A DNA stretch of 64,000 bases, taken from Roseiarcus sp037446355 (lineage in GTDB: Bacteria > Pseudomonadota > Alphaproteobacteria > Rhizobiales > Beijerinckiaceae). Under the pieces are notes generated by a model. That model was given only the letters and a program-made list of their open reading frames with translations. It ran no database searches and was not told the origin of the DNA. The translations under genes were made by a program, and so were the position numbers. Below, piece by piece: positions 36,543-45,753 of the stretch. The stretch lies in NCBI GenBank assembly GCA_037446355.1, contig JBBIIT010000001.1:135491-199490 (forward strand), written 5' to 3'. How positions within the stretch are numbered: the stretch's first letter is position 1; every line of letters begins with the position of its first letter.

Positions 36543-38399
36543 TCAAAGTCCAATTTTCTTGGCCTTTTCCGTATCCCACCACCAGGTGTCGGGCGCACCG
36601 GAACCTAGCGCTGGCTGGCGCTCGGGCGCCGAGAAGGCGTCCCAGAAGGCGAAGCGCACGGTCCCGTCATACCATTGGGGAATCCAATAGCGCCCCGCGC
36701 GCAGCACGCGATCGAGCGCGCGGCAGGCGAATCGCAATTCCTCGCGCGTCCTGGCGCCGGCGGCCTTGTCAATCAGCGCGTCGACGATGGGATCGTCGAT
36801 GCCGGAAAGGTTGCGCGAGCGTGGCGCCTTGCCGGCTTTCGAACCAAACAGCAGGCGCAACTCGACGCCCGGCGTCGGCGAACTGCCGAGCGCCATCGTC
36901 GTGATGTCGAAGTCGTAATCATCGACGCGGCTCTTGTACTGCGTGGAATCGACGATGCGCGTATGCGCGTCGATGCCGAGCTTGCGCAAATTCTGCTGGA
37001 ACGGCTGCTGGCGCGGCTCCATATAGTCGGACTTGTCGAGGAACTCGATCACGAACGGCTTGCCGTTCGGCAGTTTCAGGTTCGAACCCTCGCGCTTGCA
37101 ACCGGCGGCGAGCAGCATCTCGTTGGCGCGCCGGAGCAACGCGCGGTCGCTGCCCGAACCATCGGTCGGGGGCGGAACGTAGGGTTCGCCGAAAACTTCT
37201 TCGGGCGCGCGTCCGCGAAACGGCTCCAGCAACGCGAGTTCGCCGGGGCTGGGCGGACCCTTGGCCTGCAACTCTTCGAGACCGAAATAGGACACGACGC
37301 GTTCGAACATGCCGAACATCACGTTCTTGTTGGTCCATTCGAAATCGAAGGCGAGACCGAGCGCCTCACGGATTCGCGGGTCGGCGAATTGCTCGCGCCT
37401 GACGTTATAGTACCAGGCCTGGATGACATGCGGACCGCGGCGCTTCAGCGTCTGCTTCTTGACGCGACCGTCGTTGAATGCGGGAAAGTCGTAGCCGTTC
37501 GTCCAGGCGCGCGGATCGGGATCGTCGCGAAAGTTGGTCTTTCCCGCCTTGAACGCCTCGAAGCCGACCTGGCGGTCGCGATAATAGTCGAAGCGCAGCG
37601 TCGCGAAATTGTTGAGGCCGATGTTGAGGGGCAGATCCTTGCCCCAATAGTCGGAGACGAGATCGTATTCGATGAAGCGCCCCGGCTCGTATTTGCCGAT
37701 CTTGTAGGCGCCGGAGCCGAGCGGCGGCTCGAAAGTCGAGGCCTCGAAATCGCGGCTTGACCAGAACGCCCGCGAGAAGATCGGCATTCCCGCGACCAGC
37801 AGGTGCGAATCACGGCCGCGTTCCGGGACGAACCTGACGACCACGACGTCCTCGCTCTCCGCTTCGGCGCCGGCGATGTCGCGCAGCAGCAGGCCGTAGG
37901 TCGGATGGCCTTTCTCCTTGAGCGTGGTCAGCGAGAAGGCGACATCCGCCGCCGTCAGCCGCGAGCCGTCCCAGAAGCGCGCCTCGGGGCGCATGCGGAA
38001 CTTGTAGGTGAGCTTGTCGGCGCTATAACGCACCGACTTGGCGACCAGACCATACATTGAATCCGGTTCGTCGGCGTTTCCCGACATCAACGAGTCGAAG
38101 CAGCCGGAAAGACCGGCGGCGCCGTCACCCTTTTTCGAATACATATTGAAGGTGTCGAAGGTCTCGAAGTTCTGGTTGCCGGAGGTCGTCGAGACCTGCA
38201 ACGCGAGCTTGCCGCCCTTGGGCGCCTGCGGATTTACGTAGTCGAGGAATTTGAAGTCGGGCGGCAGCGCGAGTTCCCCGAAACTGGAGAGGCCGTGCGT
38301 TTCGATCTCGCCGTCGGCGCGCGCGCCCGCGCCGAGGCCGACCGCCAGACTGGCGATCGTTCCCATCAGCGCCGCGCGCCTTGATATGACGAGGCCCAT
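36543..38399 (-). CDS. yejA: Extracellular solute-binding protein YejA (family 5)
   Basis: A 618-residue periplasmic receptor of SBP family 5. SRRAALMGTIASLAVGLGAGA at the N-terminus is a twin-arginine-like signal cut near AGARA-DG. HGLSSFGELALPPDFKFLDYVNP and YKIGKYEPGRFIEYDLVSDYWG (shown only in part) match YejA, the receptor for oligopeptides and microcin C. The ATG at 38399 is chosen; the longer frame upstream has no signal-like sequence. It heads the minus-strand run yejA-yejB-yejE-yejF-deoB-HIT and is divergent from nudC. Confidence 0.93.
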   Translation of the reverse strand: MGLVISRRAALMGTIASLAVGLGAGARADGEIETHGLSSFGELALPPDFKFLDYVNPQAPKGGKLALQVSTTSGNQNFETFDTFNMYSKKGDGAAGLSGCFDSLMSGNADEPDSMYGLVAKSVRYSADKLTYKFRMRPEARFWDGSRLTAADVAFSLTTLKEKGHPTYGLLLRDIAGAEAESEDVVVVRFVPERGRDSHLLVAGMPIFSRAFWSSRDFEASTFEPPLGSGAYKIGKYEPGRFIEYDLVSDYWGKDLPLNIGLNNFATLRFDYYRDRQVGFEAFKAGKTNFRDDPDPRAWTNGYDFPAFNDGRVKKQTLKRRGPHVIQAWYYNVRREQFADPRIREALGLAFDFEWTNKNVMFGMFERVVSYFGLEELQAKGPPSPGELALLEPFRGRAPEEVFGEPYVPPPTDGSGSDRALLRRANEMLLAAGCKREGSNLKLPNGKPFVIEFLDKSDYMEPRQQPFQQNLRKLGIDAHTRIVDSTQYKSRVDDYDFDITTMALGSSPTPGVELRLLFGSKAGKAPRSRNLSGIDDPIVDALIDKAAGARTREELRFACRALDRVLRAGRYWIPQWYDGTVRFAFWDAFSAPERQPALGSGAPDTWWWDTEKAKKIGL

Positions 38400-38514
38400 A
38401 GGGCTTGCTCCGACGCCAGAACCCGTTCGACGTGATTCGCCGGCGGATTTAATCCGGCTTCGCCCCGCTTGGCCAGCGCCGGCGGCGGAACGCGCGGCGC
38501 GAGGAGTGGGATCG

Positions 38515-39510
38515 ATGCGAGACGTCTTTTTCAAGACCGCCGACCGAGACTTCGGCTTCCGTTTTCACGGCAACCCGCTCGATCGGGCGAGCGAGCGACG
38601 GGACGACGCGGCCTATGTCGGCGCCCTGCGCGAGCGCTCCGACGCGCGCGCGGTGGTCATCGCGCGCGACGTGCCGGCGCTGACCCGCGCCGACCCGCGC
38701 GAGGCGCTGCTGCCCTTTGCCGAGGTCGCGCGGCTCGGCGGCGCCCGGATCGAAATTCTTTTGGGCGTGCAAGGGTCTGGCGCGCCCGTCTTCGCGGCGA
38801 TGCTTCCGGACGAAGCGGTCGAGCAACGCGGCGATGAAGGCGACGGCTTCTTCGACCGGCGCGAGCTCTTCATCCCCGGCCGAGACGATCTCGAACTCAT
38901 CGATCTCAGATCGATCGCGATGCAGGGGCTTGTCGATCAGGCCGAACTGGCCATGCTCGGTCAGGCCAAGGCGATCGCGCATTGGCACACCCGCCACGGC
39001 TTCTGCGCCCATTGCGGCGCGCCGAGCCGGGCGGCGGCGGCCGGATGGCGACGCGAGTGCGACGCCTGCAAGGCCCAACATTTTCCGCGCACCGACCCGG
39101 TGGTCATCATGCTGGCGGTGGACGGCGAGCGCTGCCTGCTCGGGCGGCAGGCGCGGTTTCCCAAGGATATGTATTCGGCGCTGGCGGGCTTTCTCGAGCC
39201 CGGCGAAACGATCGAGGAGGCGGTGCGGCGCGAAATTCGCGAGGAAGCGGGCGTCGAATGCGGCGCGGTCGGTTACGTCGCCTCGCAGCCCTGGCCCTTT
39301 CCTTCGTCGCTGATGATCGGCTGTCTGGCCGAGGCGCGCTCGCGCGAGGTGATTGTCGACCGGCACGAACTTGAGGACGCGCGCTGGTTCGAGCGCGACG
39401 AAGTCCGGGCGATGTTCGAGAAACGACATCCCCTGGGGCTATTCGCCCCCAACAAGTTGGCGATAGCCCATCATATCCTGCGGTTCTGGTTGGAGGGCGG
39501 CGCGGCCTAG
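38515..39510 (+). CDS. nudC: NAD(+)/NADH diphosphatase NudC
   Basis: A 331-residue NUDIX enzyme that cleaves NADH and NAD, and in relatives removes NAD caps from RNA. A zinc ribbon with FCAHCGAP and ECDACKAQHFPR precedes the NUDIX box LEPGETIEEAVRREIREEAG (20 residues, REUxEExGU present), and the NudC-specific SQPWPFPSSLM follows. GAGGAG lies about 8 bp before ATG 38515, which fixes the start. The N-terminal domain is variable, as usual. It is divergent from yejA and convergent with the small DNA-binding-like gene. Confidence 0.95.
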   Translation: MRDVFFKTADRDFGFRFHGNPLDRASERRDDAAYVGALRERSDARAVVIARDVPALTRADPREALLPFAEVARLGGARIEILLGVQGSGAPVFAAMLPDEAVEQRGDEGDGFFDRRELFIPGRDDLELIDLRSIAMQGLVDQAELAMLGQAKAIAHWHTRHGFCAHCGAPSRAAAAGWRRECDACKAQHFPRTDPVVIMLAVDGERCLLGRQARFPKDMYSALAGFLEPGETIEEAVRREIREEAGVECGAVGYVASQPWPFPSSLMIGCLAEARSREVIVDRHELEDARWFERDEVRAMFEKRHPLGLFAPNKLAIAHHILRFWLEGGAA

Positions 39511-39531
39511 CGGCCTCGCCGCGCTCTCACC

Positions 39532-39771
39532 TTACTTCGCGGACTTCTTCTTCGCCGCGGCCTTCTTGGCCGGCGCCTTCTTGCGCGCGGTGTTCAGCGA
39601 CACGCTGAGCGCGGTGGCCTTCTGCCGCGTGGCGCCTTCAGTCCGCTTCAGCGCTTTCGCAATCTTGGCGGCGGGCTCCTTGCGAGCCATTCCCTTGAGG
39701 AGTTTGACGTCGTCCTTGGACCAGGGACGGCGAGCTTGCGGCTTTTTCGCACGCGCGGGGGCTTTGACCAC
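39532..39771 (-). CDS. Small SANT/Myb-like protein with lysine-rich tail
   Basis: A 79-residue basic protein. The core RRPWSKDDVKLLKGMARK to KRTEGATRQKATALSVSLN has the Trp and helix spacing of a SANT/Myb-like or homeodomain-like helix-turn-helix (two parts shown). The C-terminus is a histone-H1-like run of Lys and Ala. Close homologues are common in Hyphomicrobiales and uncharacterised. It probably binds DNA as a nucleoid-associated factor; this is inferred. An AT-rich 140-bp spacer with a perfect palindrome lies upstream, where its promoter should be. Confidence 0.8.
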   Translation of the reverse strand: MVKAPARAKKPQARRPWSKDDVKLLKGMARKEPAAKIAKALKRTEGATRQKATALSVSLNTARKKAPAKKAAAKKKSAK

Positions 39772-39857
39772 GGGATCTCCAATTCAAATAAAAGACTTGA
39801 CAGTTCGCCTTGAGCACAAAATTTAGGCCTCTGCAAGGCCTCCGATCAAGAAACTGA

Positions 39858-39872
39858 TTGTTTGTCAAACAA
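39858..39872. promoter_or_regulatory. Perfect palindrome TTGTTTG-T-CAAACAA
   Basis: Seven-base arms flank a single central base in the AT-rich spacer between the MFS stop (39912) and the small basic gene (start 39771). It lies 87 bp upstream of that start on its coding strand. It could be an operator of the small gene or the stem of a weak terminator for the MFS gene. Confidence 0.45.
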
Positions 39873-39911
39873 ATAGCGAGACCAGACAGAGAACGAATCG
39901 CCAAGAATCGT

Positions 39912-41210
39912 TCACCTGTCCCGCGTTTCCCGCATCGAAGCGACCGCGACGAAGCTGATCGCGGCGGCGGCGGTCAGATAATACCCGACCCAGGGCAGCC
40001 CGCCGCGCTGCAACAAAAGCTGCGCGAGATAGGGCGCGAGCGAGGCTCCGAGGATGCCGCCGAGATTGTAGGCGACAGAGGCGCCGGTATAAGCGACGTT
40101 GGTTGGAAACAGCTCCGGCAACAAGGCGCCGAGCGGCGCGAAGGTCAGGCCCATCACCCCGAGCGAGAGGGCCAGGAACAGCAGCGTTTGCGCCTCGCCG
40201 CCGTCGAGCAGCTCCGGCAGCGCGAACCCGACAAGCGCCGCGATCGCGCTCGCGCCCATCAGAACCGAGCGGCGCCCGAGCCGGTCGGCGAGCCTGGCCG
40301 AGAGCGGCGTCGCCAACCCCATGAAGACCACCGCGACGCACAGCATTTCAAGATAGGTCGCGCGGGGAATGTGGCGCGCGTTGACGCCATAGCCGAGCGC
40401 GAACACGGTCGAGATATAAAACAGCGCATAGCAGACCACGATCGCCAGCGATCCCTGCAACAGCGCGCGCCAATGCCGCGTTATCACTTCTGCTAGCGGC
40501 ACGGCGACGCGTTCCCGGCGCGCCATCGCCGCCCGAAAGGCAGGCGTCTCGCCGATCGACACTCGGAGGTACAGACCGATCGCCACCAGCGCTGCGCTCA
40601 TCAGGAACGGCGCGCGCCACGCCCAGGCGACGAAAGCGCCTTCGCCGAGGCCGAGCAGCAAGACCAGGAACAGGCCGTTGGCGAGCAGGAAGCCGATCGG
40701 CGGGCCGAGCTGCGGAAACATGCCGAACCAGGCCCGCCGGCCTTGCGGCGCGTTCTCGGTGGCGAGCAACGCCGCCCCGCCCCATTCGCCGCCGAGGCCG
40801 ACTCCCTGGCCGAAACGCAGGATGCAGAGCAGCCATGGCGCGAGCGCGCCCGCCTGCGCATATCCGGGCAGGACGCCGATCAACGTCGTCGACAGCCCCA
40901 TCGTCAGCATCGAAGCGACCAGCATCGACTTGCGGCCGACGCGATCGCCAAAATGGCCGAACAGAATCGAGCCCACAGGGCGCGCGAGAAACGCAATTCC
41001 GAAGGTCAGGAACGCGTTCAGCGCCTGAGCCTCAGGCGCCGATTGGGGGAAGAACATCTGGCCGATCACCAGCGCCGCGGCGGTGCCGTAGATGTAAAAG
41101 TCGTAGAACTCGATCGTTGTGCCGACCAAGCTGGCGAGCACGATGCGCCCGATTCCGGTCGCGGGTTCCTCGGCGTCGGCGACGATCGTCCCCTGCGCGT
41201 CCGCCGTCAT
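39912..41210 (-). CDS. MFS transporter, MHS (metabolite:H+ symporter) family
   Basis: A 432-residue carrier with 12 membrane helices. GTTIEFYDFYIYGTAAALV in helix 1 and RPVGSILFGHFGDRVGRKS (the MFS loop 2-3 motif) are hallmarks of the MHS group, which includes ProP, KgtP, CitA and ShiA; GEWGGAALLATENAP is the family's helix 5 motif. The group carries organic acids, aromatic acids or osmolytes. The substrate cannot be read from the sequence, and neighbours give no lead. It lies 33 bp downstream of hemW's stop region on the same strand, in the order MFS upstream start to small-protein gene. Confidence 0.92.
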   Translation of the reverse strand: MTADAQGTIVADAEEPATGIGRIVLASLVGTTIEFYDFYIYGTAAALVIGQMFFPQSAPEAQALNAFLTFGIAFLARPVGSILFGHFGDRVGRKSMLVASMLTMGLSTTLIGVLPGYAQAGALAPWLLCILRFGQGVGLGGEWGGAALLATENAPQGRRAWFGMFPQLGPPIGFLLANGLFLVLLLGLGEGAFVAWAWRAPFLMSAALVAIGLYLRVSIGETPAFRAAMARRERVAVPLAEVITRHWRALLQGSLAIVVCYALFYISTVFALGYGVNARHIPRATYLEMLCVAVVFMGLATPLSARLADRLGRRSVLMGASAIAALVGFALPELLDGGEAQTLLFLALSLGVMGLTFAPLGALLPELFPTNVAYTGASVAYNLGGILGASLAPYLAQLLLQRGGLPWVGYYLTAAAAISFVAVASMRETRDR

Positions 41211-41243
41211 CTCGTCCCCCCAAATGTCGATGGATTTGTAGGT

Positions 41244-42443
41244 TCACGCCGCCAGGTCGGCGACGATCGCGTCGAGCAGCGGGGCGCCGGTCGCCGTCAC
41301 CCTTAAACGCCCCTGGGCGTCCTCGACGATGAAACCCTCGGCGGCGAGATCGTCGATCTGGCGGCGGCGCAAGGGGTAGCCGCTCAACGCCTCATAGCGC
41401 GCGACGTCTATGCCTTCGCGGAGACGCAGCCCCATCAGCAGGAATTCGTCGCTCTGTTCTTCACGCGTCAGCGGCGCGTTCTCGATCAGGCCGTGGCCCT
41501 CGCTCTCGACCTGCGCGAGCCACATTTCCGGATGTTTCTCGGTCGCCTGCGCGCGCCGCCCGCGCTCCGGGCCGACGCGGCCGTGCGCGCCGGGGCCGAC
41601 GCCGACATATTCGCCATGGCGCCAATAGACGAGATTGTGCCGGCTCTCGGCGCCCGGCCGCGCGTGGTTGGAAACTTCGTAGGCGGGAAGGCCGTGGGCC
41701 TGCGTGATCTCCTGCGTCGCATCGAACAGCGCGCGCCCTAATTCCTCGTCGGGGGTTATGAGCTTGCCGGCGCGCCAGAGCCGCTCGAAAATCGTGTCGG
41801 GCTCGATCGTCAGTTGGTAGAGCGAAAGGTGTTCGCCCGCCATTTTCATCGCCTCGGTCAGTTCGGCGCGCCAGGCGGCCTCGCTTTGTCCAGGGCGCGC
41901 ATAGATGAGATCGAACGACATGCGCGGGAAAATGCCGGCCCCGATGCGCACCGCCTCGCGCGCCTCCGCGACGCTGTGGCGGCGCCCGAGCGCCTTCAGA
42001 TCGGCGTCGTCGAGCGCCTGAACCCCGATCGAGATACGATTGACGCCGGCGGCGCGATAGCCGCGAAACCGCCCGGCCTCGACGCTGGTGGGATTGGCCT
42101 CCAACGTGATTTCGGCGTCCGCCTCGATCGTCCATTGCGCGGCGATCGCATCGAGAATCGCCTGCGCGGTTTGCGGCCGCATCAACGAAGGCGTGCCGCC
42201 GCCGAAGAAGACCGAGCGCACCGGGCGACCCCTCGTCATCGCGGCGCGATGGGCGATTTCGGTCCGGAAGGCGGCGACGAATCGGTCCTCGTCGATCCGC
42301 TCCGCGCGCACATGCGAATTGAAGTCGCAATAGGGGCATTTGGCGAGGCAGAACGGCCAGTGAACGTAAACGGCGAAGCCGGGATCGTCGCTAAGCGGCA
42401 CGGTTGTGAGCGGAGCCATGGAGGCGGTTTCAAGATCGGTCAT
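41244..42443 (-). CDS. hemW: Radical SAM heme chaperone HemW
   Basis: A 399-residue HemN-like radical SAM protein. YVHWPFCLAKCPYCDFNSH gives the CxxxCxxC cluster ligands, and FFGGGTPSLM follows. The residues found only in true HemN (coproporphyrinogen III dehydrogenase) are lacking and the N-terminus is short, so HemW, a heme-binding chaperone for respiratory enzymes, is the better name. ATG 42443 is chosen; the frame is open further upstream without conserved sequence and overlaps the divergent sugar-isomerase gene region. The C-terminal HemN_C domain is present. Confidence 0.93.
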   Translation of the reverse strand: MTDLETASMAPLTTVPLSDDPGFAVYVHWPFCLAKCPYCDFNSHVRAERIDEDRFVAAFRTEIAHRAAMTRGRPVRSVFFGGGTPSLMRPQTAQAILDAIAAQWTIEADAEITLEANPTSVEAGRFRGYRAAGVNRISIGVQALDDADLKALGRRHSVAEAREAVRIGAGIFPRMSFDLIYARPGQSEAAWRAELTEAMKMAGEHLSLYQLTIEPDTIFERLWRAGKLITPDEELGRALFDATQEITQAHGLPAYEVSNHARPGAESRHNLVYWRHGEYVGVGPGAHGRVGPERGRRAQATEKHPEMWLAQVESEGHGLIENAPLTREEQSDEFLLMGLRLREGIDVARYEALSGYPLRRRQIDDLAAEGFIVEDAQGRLRVTATGAPLLDAIVADLAA

Positions 42444-43760
42444 GTCAATGTTATGCCAGCTTGAACGCCCGCGCGCCACACCCCTCGAGCCCGCGAAATT
42501 CCGGGAGACGATCGCTATGACGAACCCGCCCTCAGCGCCTTGGCGCGAGACCCACGGACATCGGCGTTGGTTGCAAGCCGAAGCCGACGCGCTGCTCGCC
42601 TTTTTCGAACCGGAGTCAATCGATCCGTCGGGCGGCTTCCGCGCGCTCGATTCGCGCGGACGCGCGCTGGCGGGCGAAACCGCGCGAGCGCTGCACGCGA
42701 CGACCCGGATGGTGCATTGCTTCGCCGTCGCGCAGCTCATGGGCCGGCCTGGGGCCGCCGATTTCGTCGATCATGGCATGAAGGCGCTGTGGTCGCGTCA
42801 CCGCGACGCGGCGCAAGGCGGTTATTTCTGGTCGTTCGACGCGCAGGGGCCGCGCGAGCGCGACAAACTCGCCTATGGTCACGCCTTCGTGCTGCTGGCC
42901 GCCTCCAGCGCCAAATGCGTCGGCCATCCGCTGGCGGATCGATTGCTCGCCGACATTTCCGAAATTCTCGAGACGCGATTCTGGGAGGCCGCGCCGGGCC
43001 TCAGCGCCGAGGAGTTTCGCGAGGATTGGAGCGCGTTCTCCAACTACCGCGGCCAGAACTCCAACATGCACCTGACTGAGGCCTTGATGTCCGCATTCGA
43101 GGCGACGGGTGAGCGCGCCTATCTCGACAAGGCTGAGCGAATCGCCGACTTCATCCTGCGCCGGCGCGCCGCCACCGCCGATTGGCGCGTGCCCGAACAT
43201 TACAAATCGGATTGGAGCGTCGATTCGGATTATCGCGGCTCGGACGTCTTTCGCCCCTATGGCTATACGCCCGGCCATGCTCTCGAATGGGCGCGTCTGG
43301 CGTTGCAGCTATGGGCGCTGGGCGAGCGCAAGCTCGAATGGCTGCCGAACGCGGCGCGGCGCCTGTTCGCGCAAGCGGTCGCGCAGGGTTGGGACGCTGA
43401 GCGCGGTGGCCTCTATTACACCACCGAATACGACGGATCGCCGCGCGTGCGCGATCGTTTGTGGTGGCCGATGTGCGAGGGCGTCGGCGCCGCGCATTTC
43501 CTCGGCGCGCTCGATGACGACGCGATTCACGAAGGTTGGTATCGCCGCTTCTGGGACTTCATCGCGCGGAGGTTGATCGATCGCCGCGACGGCGGCTGGT
43601 TCGCGCAACTCGGCGACGATCTCGCCCCGAAGGCGGGATATTTCGTCGGCAAGCCGGACGTCTACCACGCGTTGCAGGCGTGCCTGATCCCGCTCTATTC
43701 CGCCAACGCGAGCCTGACGCGCGGGGTCGCCGAAGCGAACGCCGCGATCCGCGCCAAGAT

Positions 43761-44732
<972 letters not shown>

Positions 44733-44806
44733 GTCCTTTTCCTCCGCATCCCCTCGGGCGCTCGCCCTTCCGGTTCGTCGGCACTCTACACTTATTCGAC
44801 AGCGCC

Positions 44807-44830
44807 GGTATAGAGGTTGCGATCTATACC
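44807..44830. promoter_or_regulatory. Operator-like palindrome GGTATAGA-N8-TCTATACC
   Basis: Two perfect 8-bp arms are separated by 8 bp (GGTTGCGA). It lies between the Rrf2 stop at 44835 and the cysK start at 44732, i.e. 75-98 bp upstream of cysK. Rrf2 regulators bind such dyads. Since only four bases separate it from the Rrf2 gene, it probably controls cysK rather than the regulator itself. A weak hairpin role as terminator of rrf2 is also possible, but no T-run follows. Confidence 0.65.
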
Positions 44831-44834
44831 AACG

Positions 44835-45287
44835 TCAGATCGCAAAATCGGCGCTGGATTTCTCATCTTCGAGCACATTCGCCTTTTCGGCGACTTCGCA
44901 AAGTTCCTCGACCGAAATCGCGTCGAGATTGGCGAGGAAAGGCTCTCCCGCCTTGCGCACGCTGGGGTCGATCACCTTTTCCAGCAGCTTCGAGCGCGAG
45001 CCGACGTCGTCCGGATCGGCGGTGCTGAGGCCGACGGCGGTGCGCACGATCTCGCCGATCGAGATGCGACGTCGTTCGCGCGCGAGTTCGTAGCCGCCGC
45101 GCGGGCCCCGCACGCCCTTGAGAATCTTGGCGTGCACTAACCCTTGAAGCAGCGTTTCAAGGTGGCGCGGCGGCAGTTTGTGCCGCGCCGCGAGCGCCTT
45201 GGCGGCGACAGGCGAAGCGCGAGAGTGCAGCGCGATGTCGACCACAGCCGCGATGGCGAGCAAGCTTCGCCGTGACAGTAGATTCAT
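44835..45287 (-). CDS. Rrf2-family transcriptional regulator, CymR-like
   Basis: A 150-residue winged-helix regulator. The helix-turn-helix AARHKLPPRHLETLLQGL and the wing KGVRGPRGGYELARERR are typical of Rrf2. Only one cysteine is present (EELCEV), so it lacks the three-cysteine iron-sulfur site of IscR and NsrR. That and its position next to cysK suggest a CymR-like sensor of cysteine supply, which in Firmicutes works together with CysK. ATG 45287 is chosen from the MNLLSRRSLLA start. It follows dut by 13 bp. Confidence 0.9.
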   Translation of the reverse strand: MNLLSRRSLLAIAAVVDIALHSRASPVAAKALAARHKLPPRHLETLLQGLVHAKILKGVRGPRGGYELARERRRISIGEIVRTAVGLSTADPDDVGSRSKLLEKVIDPSVRKAGEPFLANLDAISVEELCEVAEKANVLEDEKSSADFAI

Positions 45288-45300
45288 ACCTGTCTCCCTT

Positions 45301-45753
45301 CTACGACGACCCGGTCGACCCAAATCCATTTGAGCCGCGGGCGCTCAGCGCGAGGCGGTCGCTGCCCACCACAGCAACGCGCTCCACACGACAAATCACG
45401 AGTTGCGCAATGCGCGCCCCGCGATGCACCGAAAATGGTTTTTGGCCAAAATTGATTAGTATGACGCCGATTTCGCCGCGGTAGTCCGCGTCCACTGTCC
45501 CCGGACTATTGAGGACCGTTATTCCATCCTTGAGCGCCAACCCGGAACGCGGGCGGACCTGCGCTTCGAATCCACGCGGCAACTCCATACTGAGGCCCGT
45601 CGGAATCAAGGCGCGTTCGCCGGGATTCAGAACTGTCGCCTTATCCACCGAAACAGCCGCGACGAGGTCCAAACCGGATGCATCTTCACTCTGAAAAGCC
45701 GGTAATGGCAAGCCCTCGGCATGTGGAAATTGTCGGAAATGGACCGTAATCAT
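45301..45753 (-). CDS. dut: Deoxyuridine 5'-triphosphate nucleotidohydrolase
   Basis: A 150-residue trimeric dUTPase that hydrolyses dUTP to dUMP and keeps uracil out of DNA. The five motifs appear in order: ASGLDLVAA, RPRSGLALK, GTVDADYRGEIGVIL, RIAQLVI and ARGSNGFGSTG. The start overlaps the coaBC stop by 4 bp. Together with the uracil-DNA glycosylase at 19.8 kb it forms the two-layer uracil defence, but the genes are not linked. Confidence 0.96.
   Translation of the reverse strand: MITVHFRQFPHAEGLPLPAFQSEDASGLDLVAAVSVDKATVLNPGERALIPTGLSMELPRGFEAQVRPRSGLALKDGITVLNSPGTVDADYRGEIGVILINFGQKPFSVHRGARIAQLVICRVERVAVVGSDRLALSARGSNGFGSTGSS

Noticed and set aside
35269..36582. A 437-codon frame ending MSGELEK with a repeat-derived tail
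   Set aside because: Most of it is the shadow of yejB; only the last part from 35400 is informative, as the relic of the yejE start.
39912..42443. Possible siderophore or heme uptake operon from MFS plus HemW
   Set aside because: The MFS carrier is of the MHS organic-acid/osmolyte type and HemW is a housekeeping chaperone; no receptor or TonB gene is present.
44733..44834. A riboswitch upstream of cysK
   Set aside because: I see only the short dyad and a normal leader of about 75 bp; no conserved SAM or other riboswitch core is recognisable.
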